Positions 25,628-34,374 of a stretch of 48,694 nt of DNA are shown piece after piece. The DNA comes from Acetobacteraceae bacterium (GTDB lineage: Bacteria > Pseudomonadota > Alphaproteobacteria > Acetobacterales > Acetobacteraceae). The position numbers were made by a program, and so were the translations under genes. The DNA lies in NCBI GenBank assembly GCA_025360065.1, contig JANYCX010000069.1, positions 1-48,694 on the forward strand, written 5' to 3'. The notes under the pieces were generated by a model. That model was given only the letters and a program-made list of their open reading frames with translations. It was not told the DNA's origin and ran no database searches. The stretch's first letter is position 1. The number at the start of each line of letters is the position of its first letter.

Positions 25628-25700
25628 GCTCTTCCTTCATATTGCCTTTAAGCGGCTTTCACGCCCCACAGGAAAAAAATCTCGACAAGCGCGGCGTGAC

Positions 25701-26231
25701 ATGTTAGATTTACTTATGTTCAATTTTTCCTCCCTCCTCTCTGACCTACAAGCCGCGATTGCGGTGGTGGCGGCGCGTGAGCGGGCGCTTACCGTGCTGT
25801 TGGTGGCGGTTTGGGGGCGGCTTGGGCGGATGCGGGCGCGGCTGGAGCGGCTGATCATGCTTTGGCGGGCGGGGAAGCTGCCGTTGGCGCGGAAATCGCG
25901 GGCTGGGGAAGTTCGGGCGGCGCGGGTTCGGGCGGCATCGATAATTCCGACGGTGCCGGCCTGGTTGTTGGTGGCGGTGCGGGAGGCTGCGTCGGCGCGG
26001 GCGCGGTTGGAGCATCTGTTGACGGATGCTGAGTTCGTGGAATTTCTCGCCGCAGTGCCGCAGGCGGGGCGGATTTTGCGACCGTTGTGTCGGATGTTGG
26101 GGATTGGGGGCAAGCCGTTGGCCGTGGGGCGGACGCCTCGGGCGGTTTGGCAGGTGCCGAGGGCTGACCCGGTGATGGGCGCGCCGGTCGGGTTGGTGCT
26201 CGGGCCGAGGGGGCGGGTAATTTATGTTTGA
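25701..26231 (+). CDS. Uncharacterised Arg/Leu/Ala-rich protein, Acetobacteraceae-type
   Basis: The 176-residue product is very basic in its first two thirds: a helical N-terminus, then GRMRARLERLIMLWRAGKLP and several Arg-rich stretches. A more conserved-looking block follows (LEHLLTDAEFVEFLAAVPQAGRILRPLCRMLGI). From memory, proteins with this PQAxRxLRPLCRMLG block recur in Acetobacteraceae genomes without a known function. I see no signal peptide or catalytic motif. The ATG at 25701 is chosen because the frame upstream (open to 25440) overlaps the RES gene and an A/T-rich spacer; ATG 25716 is an alternative. Neither has a good ribosome-binding site. Codon use looks coding, but the gene call is less certain than its neighbours. 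Confidence 0.6.
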   Translation: MLDLLMFNFSSLLSDLQAAIAVVAARERALTVLLVAVWGRLGRMRARLERLIMLWRAGKLPLARKSRAGEVRAARVRAASIIPTVPAWLLVAVREAASARARLEHLLTDAEFVEFLAAVPQAGRILRPLCRMLGIGGKPLAVGRTPRAVWQVPRADPVMGAPVGLVLGPRGRVIYV

Positions 26232-26294
26232 GGGGTTCGGGGAACTTTGCGACTTATTTGTTACGATATCGAAACTAATAGGCGAGAAAGCAGG

Positions 26295-26342
26295 GTCCTC
26301 ACCCCGGCCCTGTTCCGCTTAAGTGCGGGCGAGGGAGAACCA
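26295..26342. repeat. Degenerate copy of the common CCCTCACCCCGGCCC...GGGAGAACC intergenic repeat
   Basis: The segment between the convergent orphan gene and pckA reads as a decayed version of the widespread proteobacterial intergenic inverted repeat whose intact form has CTCTCCCGC and GCGGGAGAG arms. Here the arms (CCTGTTCCGC and GCGGGCGAGG, separated by TTAAGT) pair at 7 of 10 positions. It could act as a weak transcript end for either gene. Confidence 0.45.
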
Positions 26343-26387
26343 GGCGGATAAAGTTTTTTTCGTTTTCGAAGGAAGAGGGCGCTTTCT

Positions 26388-27998
26388 TCAAGCTGCCTTA
26401 AGCGCAATCGCCTTCACGTCATCGCCGACGAACGGCAGGAACTCGGCGAAGTTTTTTTCGAAGCGGGCGACCAGATCGCGCGCGATGGTGTCGTAGGCGG
26501 CTTTGTCGGCCCAGGCTTGGCGGGGGTCGAGAACGTCGGGGGGGATGCCGGGGACGGCGGTTGGGATCATCAGGCCGAAGAACGGGTCGCGGCGGAATTC
26601 AGCGCGGGCGAGGCTGCCGTCGAGGGCGGCGCTGATCAGCGCGCGGGTGTAGCGGATTGGCATGCGTGAACCGGTGCCGAATTTGCCGCCCGACCAGCCG
26701 GTGTTGACCAGCCAGCAATCGGCGCCGTGCTGGGCGATCAGGCCAGCAAGCATTTTGCCATAGGCTTCCGGCCGACGCGGCAGGAAGGGGGAGCCGAAGC
26801 AGGCGCTGAAGGTGGCGGTGGGTTCGCGTCCGGCGTCTTTTTCGGTGCCGGCGACAACCGCGGTGTAGCCGGACAGGAAATGGTACATGGCTTGGGCGGA
26901 GGATAGTTTGGCGATTGGCGGCAGCACCCCGAAGGCGTCGGCTGCGAGCATCACCACGTTGCGGGGTTGGCCGCCAACGCCTGCGGGGACTGCGTTGGGG
27001 ATGAAATCAACCGGGTAGCAGCTGCGGGTGTTCTCGGTCAGGCTGTGGTCGGAAAGATCGAGCTTGCCATGGCGATCGGCGACGACGTTTTCCAGCACGG
27101 TGCCGAAGCGGTGGCTGGCGGCCCAGATTTCGGGCTCGGCTTCTTCGGACAGATTGATGACTTTGGCGTAGCAACCGCCTTCGAAATTGAAGACGCCGGT
27201 TTGTGACCAGCCATGTTCGTCATCACCGATTAGCGGGCGGAACGGGTCAGATGACAGGGTGGTTTTGCCGGTGCCGGACAGGCCGAAGAACAAGGCGACA
27301 TCGCCGTTGGCGCCGACATTGGCGCTGCAATGCATCGGCAGCACGCCCTTGGGCGGCAGCAGCCAGTTCATCACGGTGAAGATGGATTTCTTGATTTCGC
27401 CAGCATATTCGGTGCCGGCGATCACGATCAGCTTTTCTTTGAATGACAGCGCCACGGCGGTGGTGCTGCGGACGCCGTCAATTATTGGGTCAGCCTGGAA
27501 CAGCGGCGCGTGCAGGATCACGTAATCGGGGGTGAAGCCGGGAAGATCTTCGGCGGGCGGGCGAATAAACATGTTTCGGGCGAACTGGGCACACCAGGCC
27601 TGGGTGGTCACCAGACGAACCTTGATGCGGTGCGAAGGATCGGCGCCCGCGTAAAGGTCTTGGGTGAAAAGTTCCTGGCCTTGGAGGTAGGCGCGGACCC
27701 GGGCGGTAAGCAGGGCGAATTTCTCCGGCGCAAGCTTGGTGTTGACGCTGCCCCACCAGACGTCGTCGGTGACGCCGGGTTCCTCGACCACGAACTTGTC
27801 GCGTGGGGACCGGCCGGTATGCACACCCGTCGAAACCATCAGGGCGCCATCGGCGGAAAACTGTCCTTCGCGGCGGTGGATGGCGGCAGCACTCAGCGCC
27901 GGGGCGGCTAGATTGGCGTGGACATTCTGGCCGGCGGTAACGCCAGTTCCGGCGAGGCTCGCCACGCGATGGGCCGCTTTGGCCGATGCTTTGGTCAT
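26388..27998 (-). CDS. pckA: Phosphoenolpyruvate carboxykinase (ATP)
   Basis: This 536-residue cytoplasmic enzyme converts oxaloacetate and ATP to PEP and CO2, the entry to gluconeogenesis. The N-terminus carries STGVHTGRSPRDKFVVEEP (substrate site). MHCSANVG follows at 222, then the P-loop GLSGTGKTTLS at 239-249, the kinase-2 region IGDDEHGW, and the C-terminal GWSGGKFGTGSRM motif. Length and motifs fit the ATP-dependent bacterial type. It lies downstream of the HugZ-like gene on the same strand (104-bp gap) and close to chvIG. In Rhizobiales pckA also lies beside chvI, so the neighbourhood is partly conserved. Confidence 0.98.
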   Translation of the reverse strand: MTKASAKAAHRVASLAGTGVTAGQNVHANLAAPALSAAAIHRREGQFSADGALMVSTGVHTGRSPRDKFVVEEPGVTDDVWWGSVNTKLAPEKFALLTARVRAYLQGQELFTQDLYAGADPSHRIKVRLVTTQAWCAQFARNMFIRPPAEDLPGFTPDYVILHAPLFQADPIIDGVRSTTAVALSFKEKLIVIAGTEYAGEIKKSIFTVMNWLLPPKGVLPMHCSANVGANGDVALFFGLSGTGKTTLSSDPFRPLIGDDEHGWSQTGVFNFEGGCYAKVINLSEEAEPEIWAASHRFGTVLENVVADRHGKLDLSDHSLTENTRSCYPVDFIPNAVPAGVGGQPRNVVMLAADAFGVLPPIAKLSSAQAMYHFLSGYTAVVAGTEKDAGREPTATFSACFGSPFLPRRPEAYGKMLAGLIAQHGADCWLVNTGWSGGKFGTGSRMPIRYTRALISAALDGSLARAEFRRDPFFGLMIPTAVPGIPPDVLDPRQAWADKAAYDTIARDLVARFEKNFAEFLPFVGDDVKAIALKAA

Positions 27999-28102
27999 AA
28001 ATCTGTCCCCCCGGATCGGCGCGGTTAGTGATACGATGCCGGGCTATTAGGCGGCACATCTCGATCGGTAAAGCCCGGCAAGGCTTGATAGCGCAACCAC
28101 AC

Positions 28103-28807
28103 CTATATCCGGCGCGCATGCCCGACAAGCTGGACCAGTTCGTTGCGCATGGCGCTGGCATCCTGCGCAGGCGCGGACCAGGGGATCCGCAGCACGCGCA
28201 CCCCGTCCGACAGATCGCAGCCATCGGCGTCGGCTGCCACCATCTGCCAAACATCGCCATGCGCGCCGGCCGCGCGCGCGATCCGTGCCATCGCGTCGCC
28301 GTGGTCATGGTTGCAATGGGCGATGATGTCGGGCTCGGCCGCCGCGATAGCGTCATTGTCCGACAGCAAATCGGGCTGACGCAGCCGGGTGGCGCGTGCG
28401 AACCCCGCGACCAGCAGCCCGGCCTTGGGGGCGATCCGCCATAGAGCGAAATCGGCGAAATCGGCGTAGAGTGCTGCATAGGGATGGCGGGCAAGCCAGC
28501 GCGCTTTCAGCCCGGCATCGTCGATAATTTCGGCAAGGCCGGTCACGGTCAGGCGTGGCGTGGTTTGCGGGTTGGGGTCGTCGGTCGTTCCGCTGACCAA
28601 AACCGCGCAACGCGGATCGGCCCGCAAGTGGCGGGTGTGTTCGGACAATGACGACAAAAATAGCAGGATGTCGGCGTTGTGGCTGGTTGCCGGGGTTACC
28701 AGCGCGGTGAAGGGCTGGCCGCCGGTGGTGGTCGCCAAGGTTGCTGTCCGTGCTGCCCTCAGCAGTTTCCGCGCCGTCCAGCTTGGGGGTTCTTCGGTCT
28801 CTGCCAT
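28103..28807 (-). CDS. HugZ-like pyridoxamine 5'-phosphate oxidase-fold protein
   Basis: This 234-residue protein has an FMN-binding split-barrel N-terminus. [22 protein letters not shown] is the typical first strand pair, followed by [13 protein letters not shown] and [14 protein letters not shown]-terminal domain contains CNHDHGDAM, resembling the DUF2470/HugZ tail that holds haem-contacting histidines. Homologues bind or degrade haem, or have unknown oxidoreductase roles. No haem uptake genes are nearby. The ATG at 28807 has GGAGAG ten bases upstream; ATG 28825 is possible. It diverges from chvI over 88 bp and lies between chvI and pckA, which in other alphaproteobacteria are direct neighbours. 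Confidence 0.82.
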   Translation of the reverse strand: MAETEEPPSWTARKLLRAARTATLATTTGGQPFTALVTPATSHNADILLFLSSLSEHTRHLRADPRCAVLVSGTTDDPNPQTTPRLTVTGLAEIIDDAGLKARWLARHPYAALYADFADFALWRIAPKAGLLVAGFARATRLRQPDLLSDNDAIAAAEPDIIAHCNHDHGDAMARIARAAGAHGDVWQMVAADADGCDLSDGVRVLRIPWSAPAQDASAMRNELVQLVGHARRI

Positions 28808-28895
28808 AATTTGTTCACTCTCCATCCTCGTGCTGCCACAATTTGCGCGCCATATATCGAAACCAAGCCTTCCCGCAGCAGAAAGTGCCCGTGTC

Positions 28896-29597
28896 ATGAA
28901 GCAGACCATCGCCCTGGTGGACGACGACCGCAACATCCTGACCTCGGTTTCGATGACGCTCGAACAGGAAGGCTATCAGGTTCGCACCTATACTGACGGC
29001 GAAAGCGCGCTGCAGGGCATTATCGCCCGGCCGGTCGATTTGGCGGTGCTCGACATCAAAATGCCGCGTATGGACGGGATGGAATTGCTGCAACGGCTGC
29101 GCGCCCGCACCAGTTTGCCGGTGATCTTCCTGACCAGCAAGGACGAGGAAGTCGACGAGGTGATGGGCCTGCGCCTGGGGGCGGACGATTACATCACCAA
29201 GCCGTTCAGCCAGCGCCTGCTGCTTGAACGCATCCGCGCGCTGCTGCGGCGCAACGAGACCGGCCGGGCTGAAGGTTCGGGTGCGACCCCATCGGGGGTG
29301 ATGACGCGGGGTGAATTGGTGCTCGACGAAAACAAGCACCAATGCCTGTGGAAGGGCGGTGATATTCAGTTGACGGTGACCGAGTTCCTGTTGGTCAAGG
29401 CGCTGGCAACCCGTCCTGGCATGGTCAAGTCCCGCGATCAGCTCATCGATGCAGCCTATGGTGAGAACATTTATGTCGATGACCGCACCATTGATAGCCA
29501 TATCAAACGGGTCCGCAAGAAATTCCGCACCGTTGACGACGATTTCAACGCGATCGAAACGCTCTACGGCATCGGCTACCGCTACAAGGATGCCTGA
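28896..29597 (+). CDS. chvI: OmpR-family response regulator ChvI
   Basis: This 233-residue regulator has an N-terminal receiver (acidic pocket VDDD at 8-11, phospho-acceptor D53 in [11 protein letters not shown], lysine in ADDYITKPF) and a C-terminal winged-helix DNA-binding domain ([39 protein letters not shown]). ChvI and ChvG form the alphaproteobacterial envelope/acid-stress system controlling exopolysaccharide, motility and surface genes. The ATG at 28896 gives the family-length protein; the open frame upstream to 28560 is antisense to the HugZ-like gene. Its end overlaps chvG by eight bases. Confidence 0.94.
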   Translation: MKQTIALVDDDRNILTSVSMTLEQEGYQVRTYTDGESALQGIIARPVDLAVLDIKMPRMDGMELLQRLRARTSLPVIFLTSKDEEVDEVMGLRLGADDYITKPFSQRLLLERIRALLRRNETGRAEGSGATPSGVMTRGELVLDENKHQCLWKGGDIQLTVTEFLLVKALATRPGMVKSRDQLIDAAYGENIYVDDRTIDSHIKRVRKKFRTVDDDFNAIETLYGIGYRYKDA

Positions 29598-31254
29598 TTT
29601 CGGCATCATTCCGGCCGGGCTGAAGTCGCGGATCGTCGCCAGACCGGCCGCACATCGCGGTTGGGTGCCACCTTTGCTGCGCCGCATCCTGCTGGTCAAC
29701 GCGATGCCGCTGGTGTTGCTGCTGGCAGCGTTGTTGTACCTCGACCAGTACCAGACCGGGCTGCTGGACGCCGAGGTGACGACGCTGCGCGAAACCGCCC
29801 GGATTTACGCCGGTGCCCTCGGCGAAACCGCGGTGCACGAGGAAGACGGCCAGCCGCCGAAATTGCAGCCCGATCAGGCCCGACCTTTGCTGCGCCGGCT
29901 GACCGAACCCACGCCGTCCGCCCAGGCGCGGCTATTTGCCCCCGACGGGGAGATGATCGCCGATAGCCGCCTGCGCCAGGGTCCGGGCGGGATTGTCGCG
30001 ACCCAGCCGCTGCCGCCGGCGGTCAATCGCGGCCAGTTGCTCGGCTCGATCGGCGCATTTTACGACACCATGCTGGCCCTGCTGCATGGCAACAAGCCGC
30101 AACGCGTTGATACCGGGGCCGGACCCGATTGGCAGCCCGATATGCGGGAAGAATTGCGGCTGCTCAGCACCACCGCCGGTCGCCAGGTGCCGCCTTACAT
30201 CCGTCGCACCCCCGATGATCGGTTGCTGATCTCGGTGGCTGAACCCGTGACCCGCAACCGCGCCACCGTCGGCATTGTGTTGCTGACCCGTGAAACCCGT
30301 GAGGTCGATAACAGCCTGCTGGCCGTCCGCCTGTCGATCCTCGGGCTGTTCACCCTGGCGCTCGCGCTGACGGTGCTGCTGTCATGGTATCTTTGGCGCA
30401 CCATTGCCCGTCCGATCCTGCAACTGGCCCATACCGCCCAGCAAATGCGCGAAGGCCGCGGCCGTGCCGGCGAGGTGCCGGATGCGCTTTTGATGCACAA
30501 CGACGAAATCGGTGAGCTCGCCCATGCCCTCGACGAATCCGCATCCGCGCTGTGGGGCCGGATGGACGCCACCGAACGCTTCGCCGCCGACGTCGCCCAC
30601 GAAATCAAGAACCCGCTATCGTCGATCCGCAGCGCCATCGAAACCCTGCGGCGGATCGAGGAACCTGACAAGCAACGCCGCCTGCTCGCCATTATCGCCG
30701 AGGATGTCGGGCGCCTTGATCGGCTGATCAGCGACATTTCGGACGCATCGCGCATCGATGCCGAATTGTCGCGTGCGGCGGTGGCCCAGATGGACGTTAT
30801 CCCGATCCTCGAAATTCTGGTTGAAATCGACGAAGCCACGCGAAAACCAGGTGATCCGCGCATCGAACTTGCTGGCGCCGAAGGCGGGGCGGTGGTGCAG
30901 GCCGTCGAGGGCCGCCTGGTTCAGGTGCTGCGCAATCTGATCGGCAATGCGCAAAGCTTTTCCCCCCCAAATGGCCGCATCACACTGCGCGCCATCAATG
31001 CCGGAACCATGGTTGCCATTAGCGTCGAAGATGAAGGCCCAGGCATCCCGGATGCCAAGCTCGAACACATTTTTGACCGCTTTTATTCCGAGCGCCCGCA
31101 AGGTGAACGCTTCGGGCAGCATTCCGGGCTGGGCCTGTCAATCAGCCGGCAAATCGTCGAGGCCCTCAAAGGCCGGATCACCGCCGAGAACCTACGTGAC
31201 CCGACCGGGGCGGTGGTCGGCGCACGATTTACCGTGATGCTGCCGAAAGGGTAG
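29590..31254 (+). CDS. chvG: Sensor histidine kinase ChvG
   Basis: This 554-residue inner-membrane kinase has TM1 at about 33-52, a periplasmic sensor domain (about 53-245) and TM2 at about 246-270. HAMP (270-325) and HisKA with H337 ([25 protein letters not shown] region) follow, then a HATPase domain (N-box [34 protein letters not shown]). This layout and the H-box wording are typical of ChvG/ExoS. The periplasmic domain is where the inhibitor ExoR binds in rhizobia; no exoR gene is visible here. The ATG at 29590 overlaps chvI. The hprK/PTS genes that often follow chvG are absent and rpe follows instead. Confidence 0.93.
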   Translation: MPDFGIIPAGLKSRIVARPAAHRGWVPPLLRRILLVNAMPLVLLLAALLYLDQYQTGLLDAEVTTLRETARIYAGALGETAVHEEDGQPPKLQPDQARPLLRRLTEPTPSAQARLFAPDGEMIADSRLRQGPGGIVATQPLPPAVNRGQLLGSIGAFYDTMLALLHGNKPQRVDTGAGPDWQPDMREELRLLSTTAGRQVPPYIRRTPDDRLLISVAEPVTRNRATVGIVLLTRETREVDNSLLAVRLSILGLFTLALALTVLLSWYLWRTIARPILQLAHTAQQMREGRGRAGEVPDALLMHNDEIGELAHALDESASALWGRMDATERFAADVAHEIKNPLSSIRSAIETLRRIEEPDKQRRLLAIIAEDVGRLDRLISDISDASRIDAELSRAAVAQMDVIPILEILVEIDEATRKPGDPRIELAGAEGGAVVQAVEGRLVQVLRNLIGNAQSFSPPNGRITLRAINAGTMVAISVEDEGPGIPDAKLEHIFDRFYSERPQGERFGQHSGLGLSISRQIVEALKGRITAENLRDPTGAVVGARFTVMLPKG

Positions 31255-31314
31255 CACCGCACCCCACCCACAATCGCTTGCCGCCGCCCGGTTCGCCTCG
31301 CTACAACAGGCACC

Positions 31315-31977
31315 ATGTCCTTGCTCCCGATCATCGCCCCAAGTCTGCTCGCCGCCGATTTTGCGGATCTGCGCACCGAGCTTCGTCGCGTGGCCGACGC
31401 GGGTGCAGACTGGCTGCATCTGGACATCATGGATGGGCATTTTGTGCCCAATATCAGCTTCGGCCCTGATCTGATCCGCCGGTTGCGCCCGCATAGCCGC
31501 ATGCCATTCGATGCCCATCTGATGATCGCCCCGGTTGAGCCCTATATCGCCGCCTTCGCCGCGGCCGGCTGCGACCATATCGCTATTCATCCGGAATCCG
31601 GCCCCCACCCGCATCGGGCGCTGCAATTGATCGCCAGCCTCGGTAAAAAGCCCGGCCTCGTGCTCAATCCCGGCACCCCGCTCGAATTCATCGCGCCGCT
31701 GATCGATCAGTGTGACCTGATCATGCTGATGTCGGTCAACCCAGGCTTTGGCGGCCAGAAATTCCTCCCCGGCACGTTGCCGCGCATTGCCGCGATCCGC
31801 GCGATGATTGCCGCCAGCGGACGCGATATCCGCCTGATGGTCGATGGCGGGATCACCGCTGAAACCGCCCCCGCCGTACTCCAGGCCGGCGCCGATGCGC
31901 TGGTTGCTGGCACCGCGATCTTTGGCGCCCCCGATTACGCCGCCGCCATCGCTGGCTTGCGCGGACCCAGGGTATGA
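31315..31977 (+). CDS. rpe: Ribulose-phosphate 3-epimerase
   Basis: This 220-residue TIM-barrel enzyme interconverts D-ribulose 5-phosphate and D-xylulose 5-phosphate in the pentose phosphate pathway. IAPSLLAADF is the N-terminal signature. The metal ligands are in HLDIMDGHFVPN (H35, D37), DAHLM and MVDGGI. MSVNPGFGGQKF is the phosphate-loop/second signature. A short AGG lies just before the ATG. The stop overlaps the start of the heparinase-like gene (ATGA at 31974). Confidence 0.97.
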   Translation: MSLLPIIAPSLLAADFADLRTELRRVADAGADWLHLDIMDGHFVPNISFGPDLIRRLRPHSRMPFDAHLMIAPVEPYIAAFAAAGCDHIAIHPESGPHPHRALQLIASLGKKPGLVLNPGTPLEFIAPLIDQCDLIMLMSVNPGFGGQKFLPGTLPRIAAIRAMIAASGRDIRLMVDGGITAETAPAVLQAGADALVAGTAIFGAPDYAAAIAGLRGPRV

Positions 31978-33590
31978 CCGACTGGCTGCGCAATATCCGT
32001 CGCGCCATTGCCCGCATGCCCCCTATTGCGGCGCGGCTCGGGCTTGGCCGGGTGCCCGACGGTCCCGCCCAGCCGACGCGAGATCCTTGGCCCGGTGACC
32101 CAGCCCGCGGTGCCATTTTGATGCGGGGCACCTTCGAGCTCGCCGGCGGAAGCCTTACCCTGCGATTGGGCGGCGATTCTGGCGGCGGATTTGCCAGCAT
32201 CACCGGCAATCCAATTTTGCTCGCGGGCGCCCACGGCTTCGTGTGGTTGCGCGACCTGCGTGCCCTCGGCACCGATGGCGCACGGATGCGGGCGCGCAGC
32301 CTGGTCAGCGAATGGATCGACCGCGCCGCCGACCTGCCCGAAATCGCCCAACGCCCCGATGTTGCCGGCAGCCGGATCGCGGCTTGGCTTGGTCATTATG
32401 ATTTCTTCGCCGCCTCAGCCGATGACGGATTCCGCCAGCGCCTGATGCAGCAATTAATGGCCGATGCTCGTGCCCTCGCCGCGTCCCTCCCGACCGAGGA
32501 ACTCGATGCCCGAGCCTTTATCGCCATCAAGGGCCTGGTTGCCGCCGCCGTCGCCTTGCCTGACCACCCCGCCTTCATGTCCCGCGCCTTGCGGGTTTTG
32601 CCGCAGGAACTCCGCCGGCAAATCCTCGCCGACGGCACCCATTGCGAACGCAGCCCCGCCCAGCAACTGGCGGTGCTGCAAGACCTCACCGAAATTCGCG
32701 CGCTGCTCCAGGCCGGCCAGATCGTCGCCCCGCCCGCCCTCGCGTCCGGTATCGAGCGCACCAGCCTCGCGCTGCGCATGCTGCGCCACGGCGATGGCCG
32801 GTTGGCGTTGTTCAACGGCACCCGCGACGAATCGGCGGCACTCATCGAGCTCGCCCTCACCCAGGCCGGCCGCCCCGGCCGCGCCCCCGCTTTCCTGTCC
32901 GAAGGCGGCTTTCATCGCCTGCAAGCCGAGCGCAGCATTGTCATCATCGATTGCGGCGCCCCGCCCCCCGCCAAGCTCGACCGCTTCAGCCATGCCGGAA
33001 CCCTGGGCTTCGAAATGTCGGTCGGCCGCGATCGCCTGATTACCAATTGCGGCGCCATGCCGGCAGCGTCCGACGCCTGGCGCGACGCTGGGCGCGCCAC
33101 CAACGCCCATTCCACCCTGATTATTGCCGATACCAATTCGTCTGAACTGCGCGACACCGGCCTTGGCCGCCGTCCGATCGAAGTCCTCGCGTCCCGCCAG
33201 GAAGCCCACGGCGCCCATTGGCTCGATGCCAGCCACGATGGCTGGGTCCGCCCTTTTGGCGCCATCCATCGCCGCCGCCTTTATCTCGCCGCCAGTGGGG
33301 AGGAACTCCTCGGCGAAGACACGGTCGAATCCGACAGCCCGCAACCCTTCGTCATCCGCTTCCATCTCCACCCCGATGTCGATGCCAGCTTGCAGCACGA
33401 CGGTCTTGCCGTGCTCCTCCGCCTCCCCCAGGGCGGCTTCTGGCGCCTCGAAGCAGAAGGTGCGGCGATGTCGCTTGACGAAAGCATCTATCTCGCCGGC
33501 CCCGCCCCTCGAAAAAGTGAGCAGGTGGTGCTGACCGGGCTGATGGACGGACCGCAGCAGGTCAAATGGGGGATCGCCCGGATAGGGTAG
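31974..33590 (+). CDS. Heparinase II/III-like protein
   Basis: This 538-residue protein has an alpha-helical toroid N-terminal half (about 60-320) and a C-terminal beta-sandwich. The sandwich carries the Heparinase_II_III signature stretch (GFHRLQAERSIVIIDCG, HAGTLGFEMSVG, NAHSTLIIAD). True heparinases are exported polysaccharide lyases. Many alphaproteobacterial members, including this one, lack a signal peptide and have no known substrate. It is translationally coupled to rpe; from memory a similar rpe-heparinase-like order (often followed by purH) is found in related bacteria, but purH is not here. It ends 111 bp before the GST gene. Confidence 0.88.
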   Translation: MTDWLRNIRRAIARMPPIAARLGLGRVPDGPAQPTRDPWPGDPARGAILMRGTFELAGGSLTLRLGGDSGGGFASITGNPILLAGAHGFVWLRDLRALGTDGARMRARSLVSEWIDRAADLPEIAQRPDVAGSRIAAWLGHYDFFAASADDGFRQRLMQQLMADARALAASLPTEELDARAFIAIKGLVAAAVALPDHPAFMSRALRVLPQELRRQILADGTHCERSPAQQLAVLQDLTEIRALLQAGQIVAPPALASGIERTSLALRMLRHGDGRLALFNGTRDESAALIELALTQAGRPGRAPAFLSEGGFHRLQAERSIVIIDCGAPPPAKLDRFSHAGTLGFEMSVGRDRLITNCGAMPAASDAWRDAGRATNAHSTLIIADTNSSELRDTGLGRRPIEVLASRQEAHGAHWLDASHDGWVRPFGAIHRRRLYLAASGEELLGEDTVESDSPQPFVIRFHLHPDVDASLQHDGLAVLLRLPQGGFWRLEAEGAAMSLDESIYLAGPAPRKSEQVVLTGLMDGPQQVKWGIARIG

Positions 33591-33599
33591 GGCAGGGCC

Positions 33600-33617
33600 T
33601 TCTTTGTGTGAAAACAA
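33600..33617. repeat. Dispersed TTCTTTGT-N4-AAACAA element, copy 3
   Basis: The core has the same fixed arms as copies 1 and 2, with centre GTGA. It starts 10 bases after the heparinase-like stop codon and 102 bases before the GST start. The outer arms no longer match, so any hairpin is short. Confidence 0.45.
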
Positions 33618-33701
33618 CCGCCGGGGAGGATGGTGCGCGCGCCGGTTCCACGGAAAGCATTTACCGGGCATGGTGCCAATAAATTGCGGAGAACCCCAAT
33701 C

Positions 33702-34364
33702 ATGACCGACGGCACGCTTTATATCGGCACTAAACGCTACTCGTCCTGGTCCCTGCGCGGCTGGCTGTCGGTGCGCATCGCGAAACTGTCCGTGGAGGAC
33801 GTCACCATTCCGCTGGCGGGAGGCGTCACGACAGCAGTGCAGGCGGCGACCAAGGGGGGGACGGTGCCTTATCTGCGGCACCAGGGCGCGGAAATCGGGG
33901 AATCGCTGGCCATCGCGGAATATTGCGCCGAGTTCCTGCCCGCGCTTTGGCCGGCCGATCGGGTGGTGCGCGCCCATGCCCGCGCGATCGCGAGTGAAAT
34001 GCATGCCGGCTACCGCGAATTACGCATGGCGATGCCGATGTCGTTGTTTCGCCCCGGTGCGGCGGGGAAATGCGGCACTGATGGCGCGCTGGCCGACATC
34101 GCACGAATTGACGCGATCTGGCAGGACACACGGGCGCGGTTCGGCGCGGGTGGGCCGTATTTGTTCGGCGCAGATTTCACCAATGCGGATGTGATGTTCG
34201 CCCCGGTGGTCTGTCGGTTGCTCACCTATCAGCCGAAATTGTCCAAGGTCGCAGCCGATTATTGCGCCGCGGTGCGCGCCCATCCGTTGATGGCGGAATG
34301 GTATGACGGCGCGGCGGCCGAGCCGCAGGACTGGTATTTGCCGGCGATGGAAACCGCCCCGTGA
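33702..34364 (+). CDS. Glutathione S-transferase family protein
   Basis: This 220-residue protein has a thioredoxin-like N-terminal domain (TKRYSSWSLRGWLSVRI, with a candidate catalytic serine at 14-17; TVPYLRHQGAEIGESLAIAEY, the conserved cis-Pro and glutathione Glu-Ser site) and an all-helical C-terminal domain (GADFTNADVMFAPVVCR). It resembles the serine-type/zeta-like bacterial GSTs. The substrate is unknown. GGAGA lies nine bases before the ATG at 33702. The VOC gene starts 10 bp after its stop. Confidence 0.9.
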   Translation: MTDGTLYIGTKRYSSWSLRGWLSVRIAKLSVEDVTIPLAGGVTTAVQAATKGGTVPYLRHQGAEIGESLAIAEYCAEFLPALWPADRVVRAHARAIASEMHAGYRELRMAMPMSLFRPGAAGKCGTDGALADIARIDAIWQDTRARFGAGGPYLFGADFTNADVMFAPVVCRLLTYQPKLSKVAADYCAAVRAHPLMAEWYDGAAAEPQDWYLPAMETAP

Positions 34365-34374
34365 AACCCATATC

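Noticed and set aside
25440-25700. Upstream start for the orphan gene
   Set aside because: It would overlap the RES toxin and translate through a palindrome and an A/T-rich spacer.
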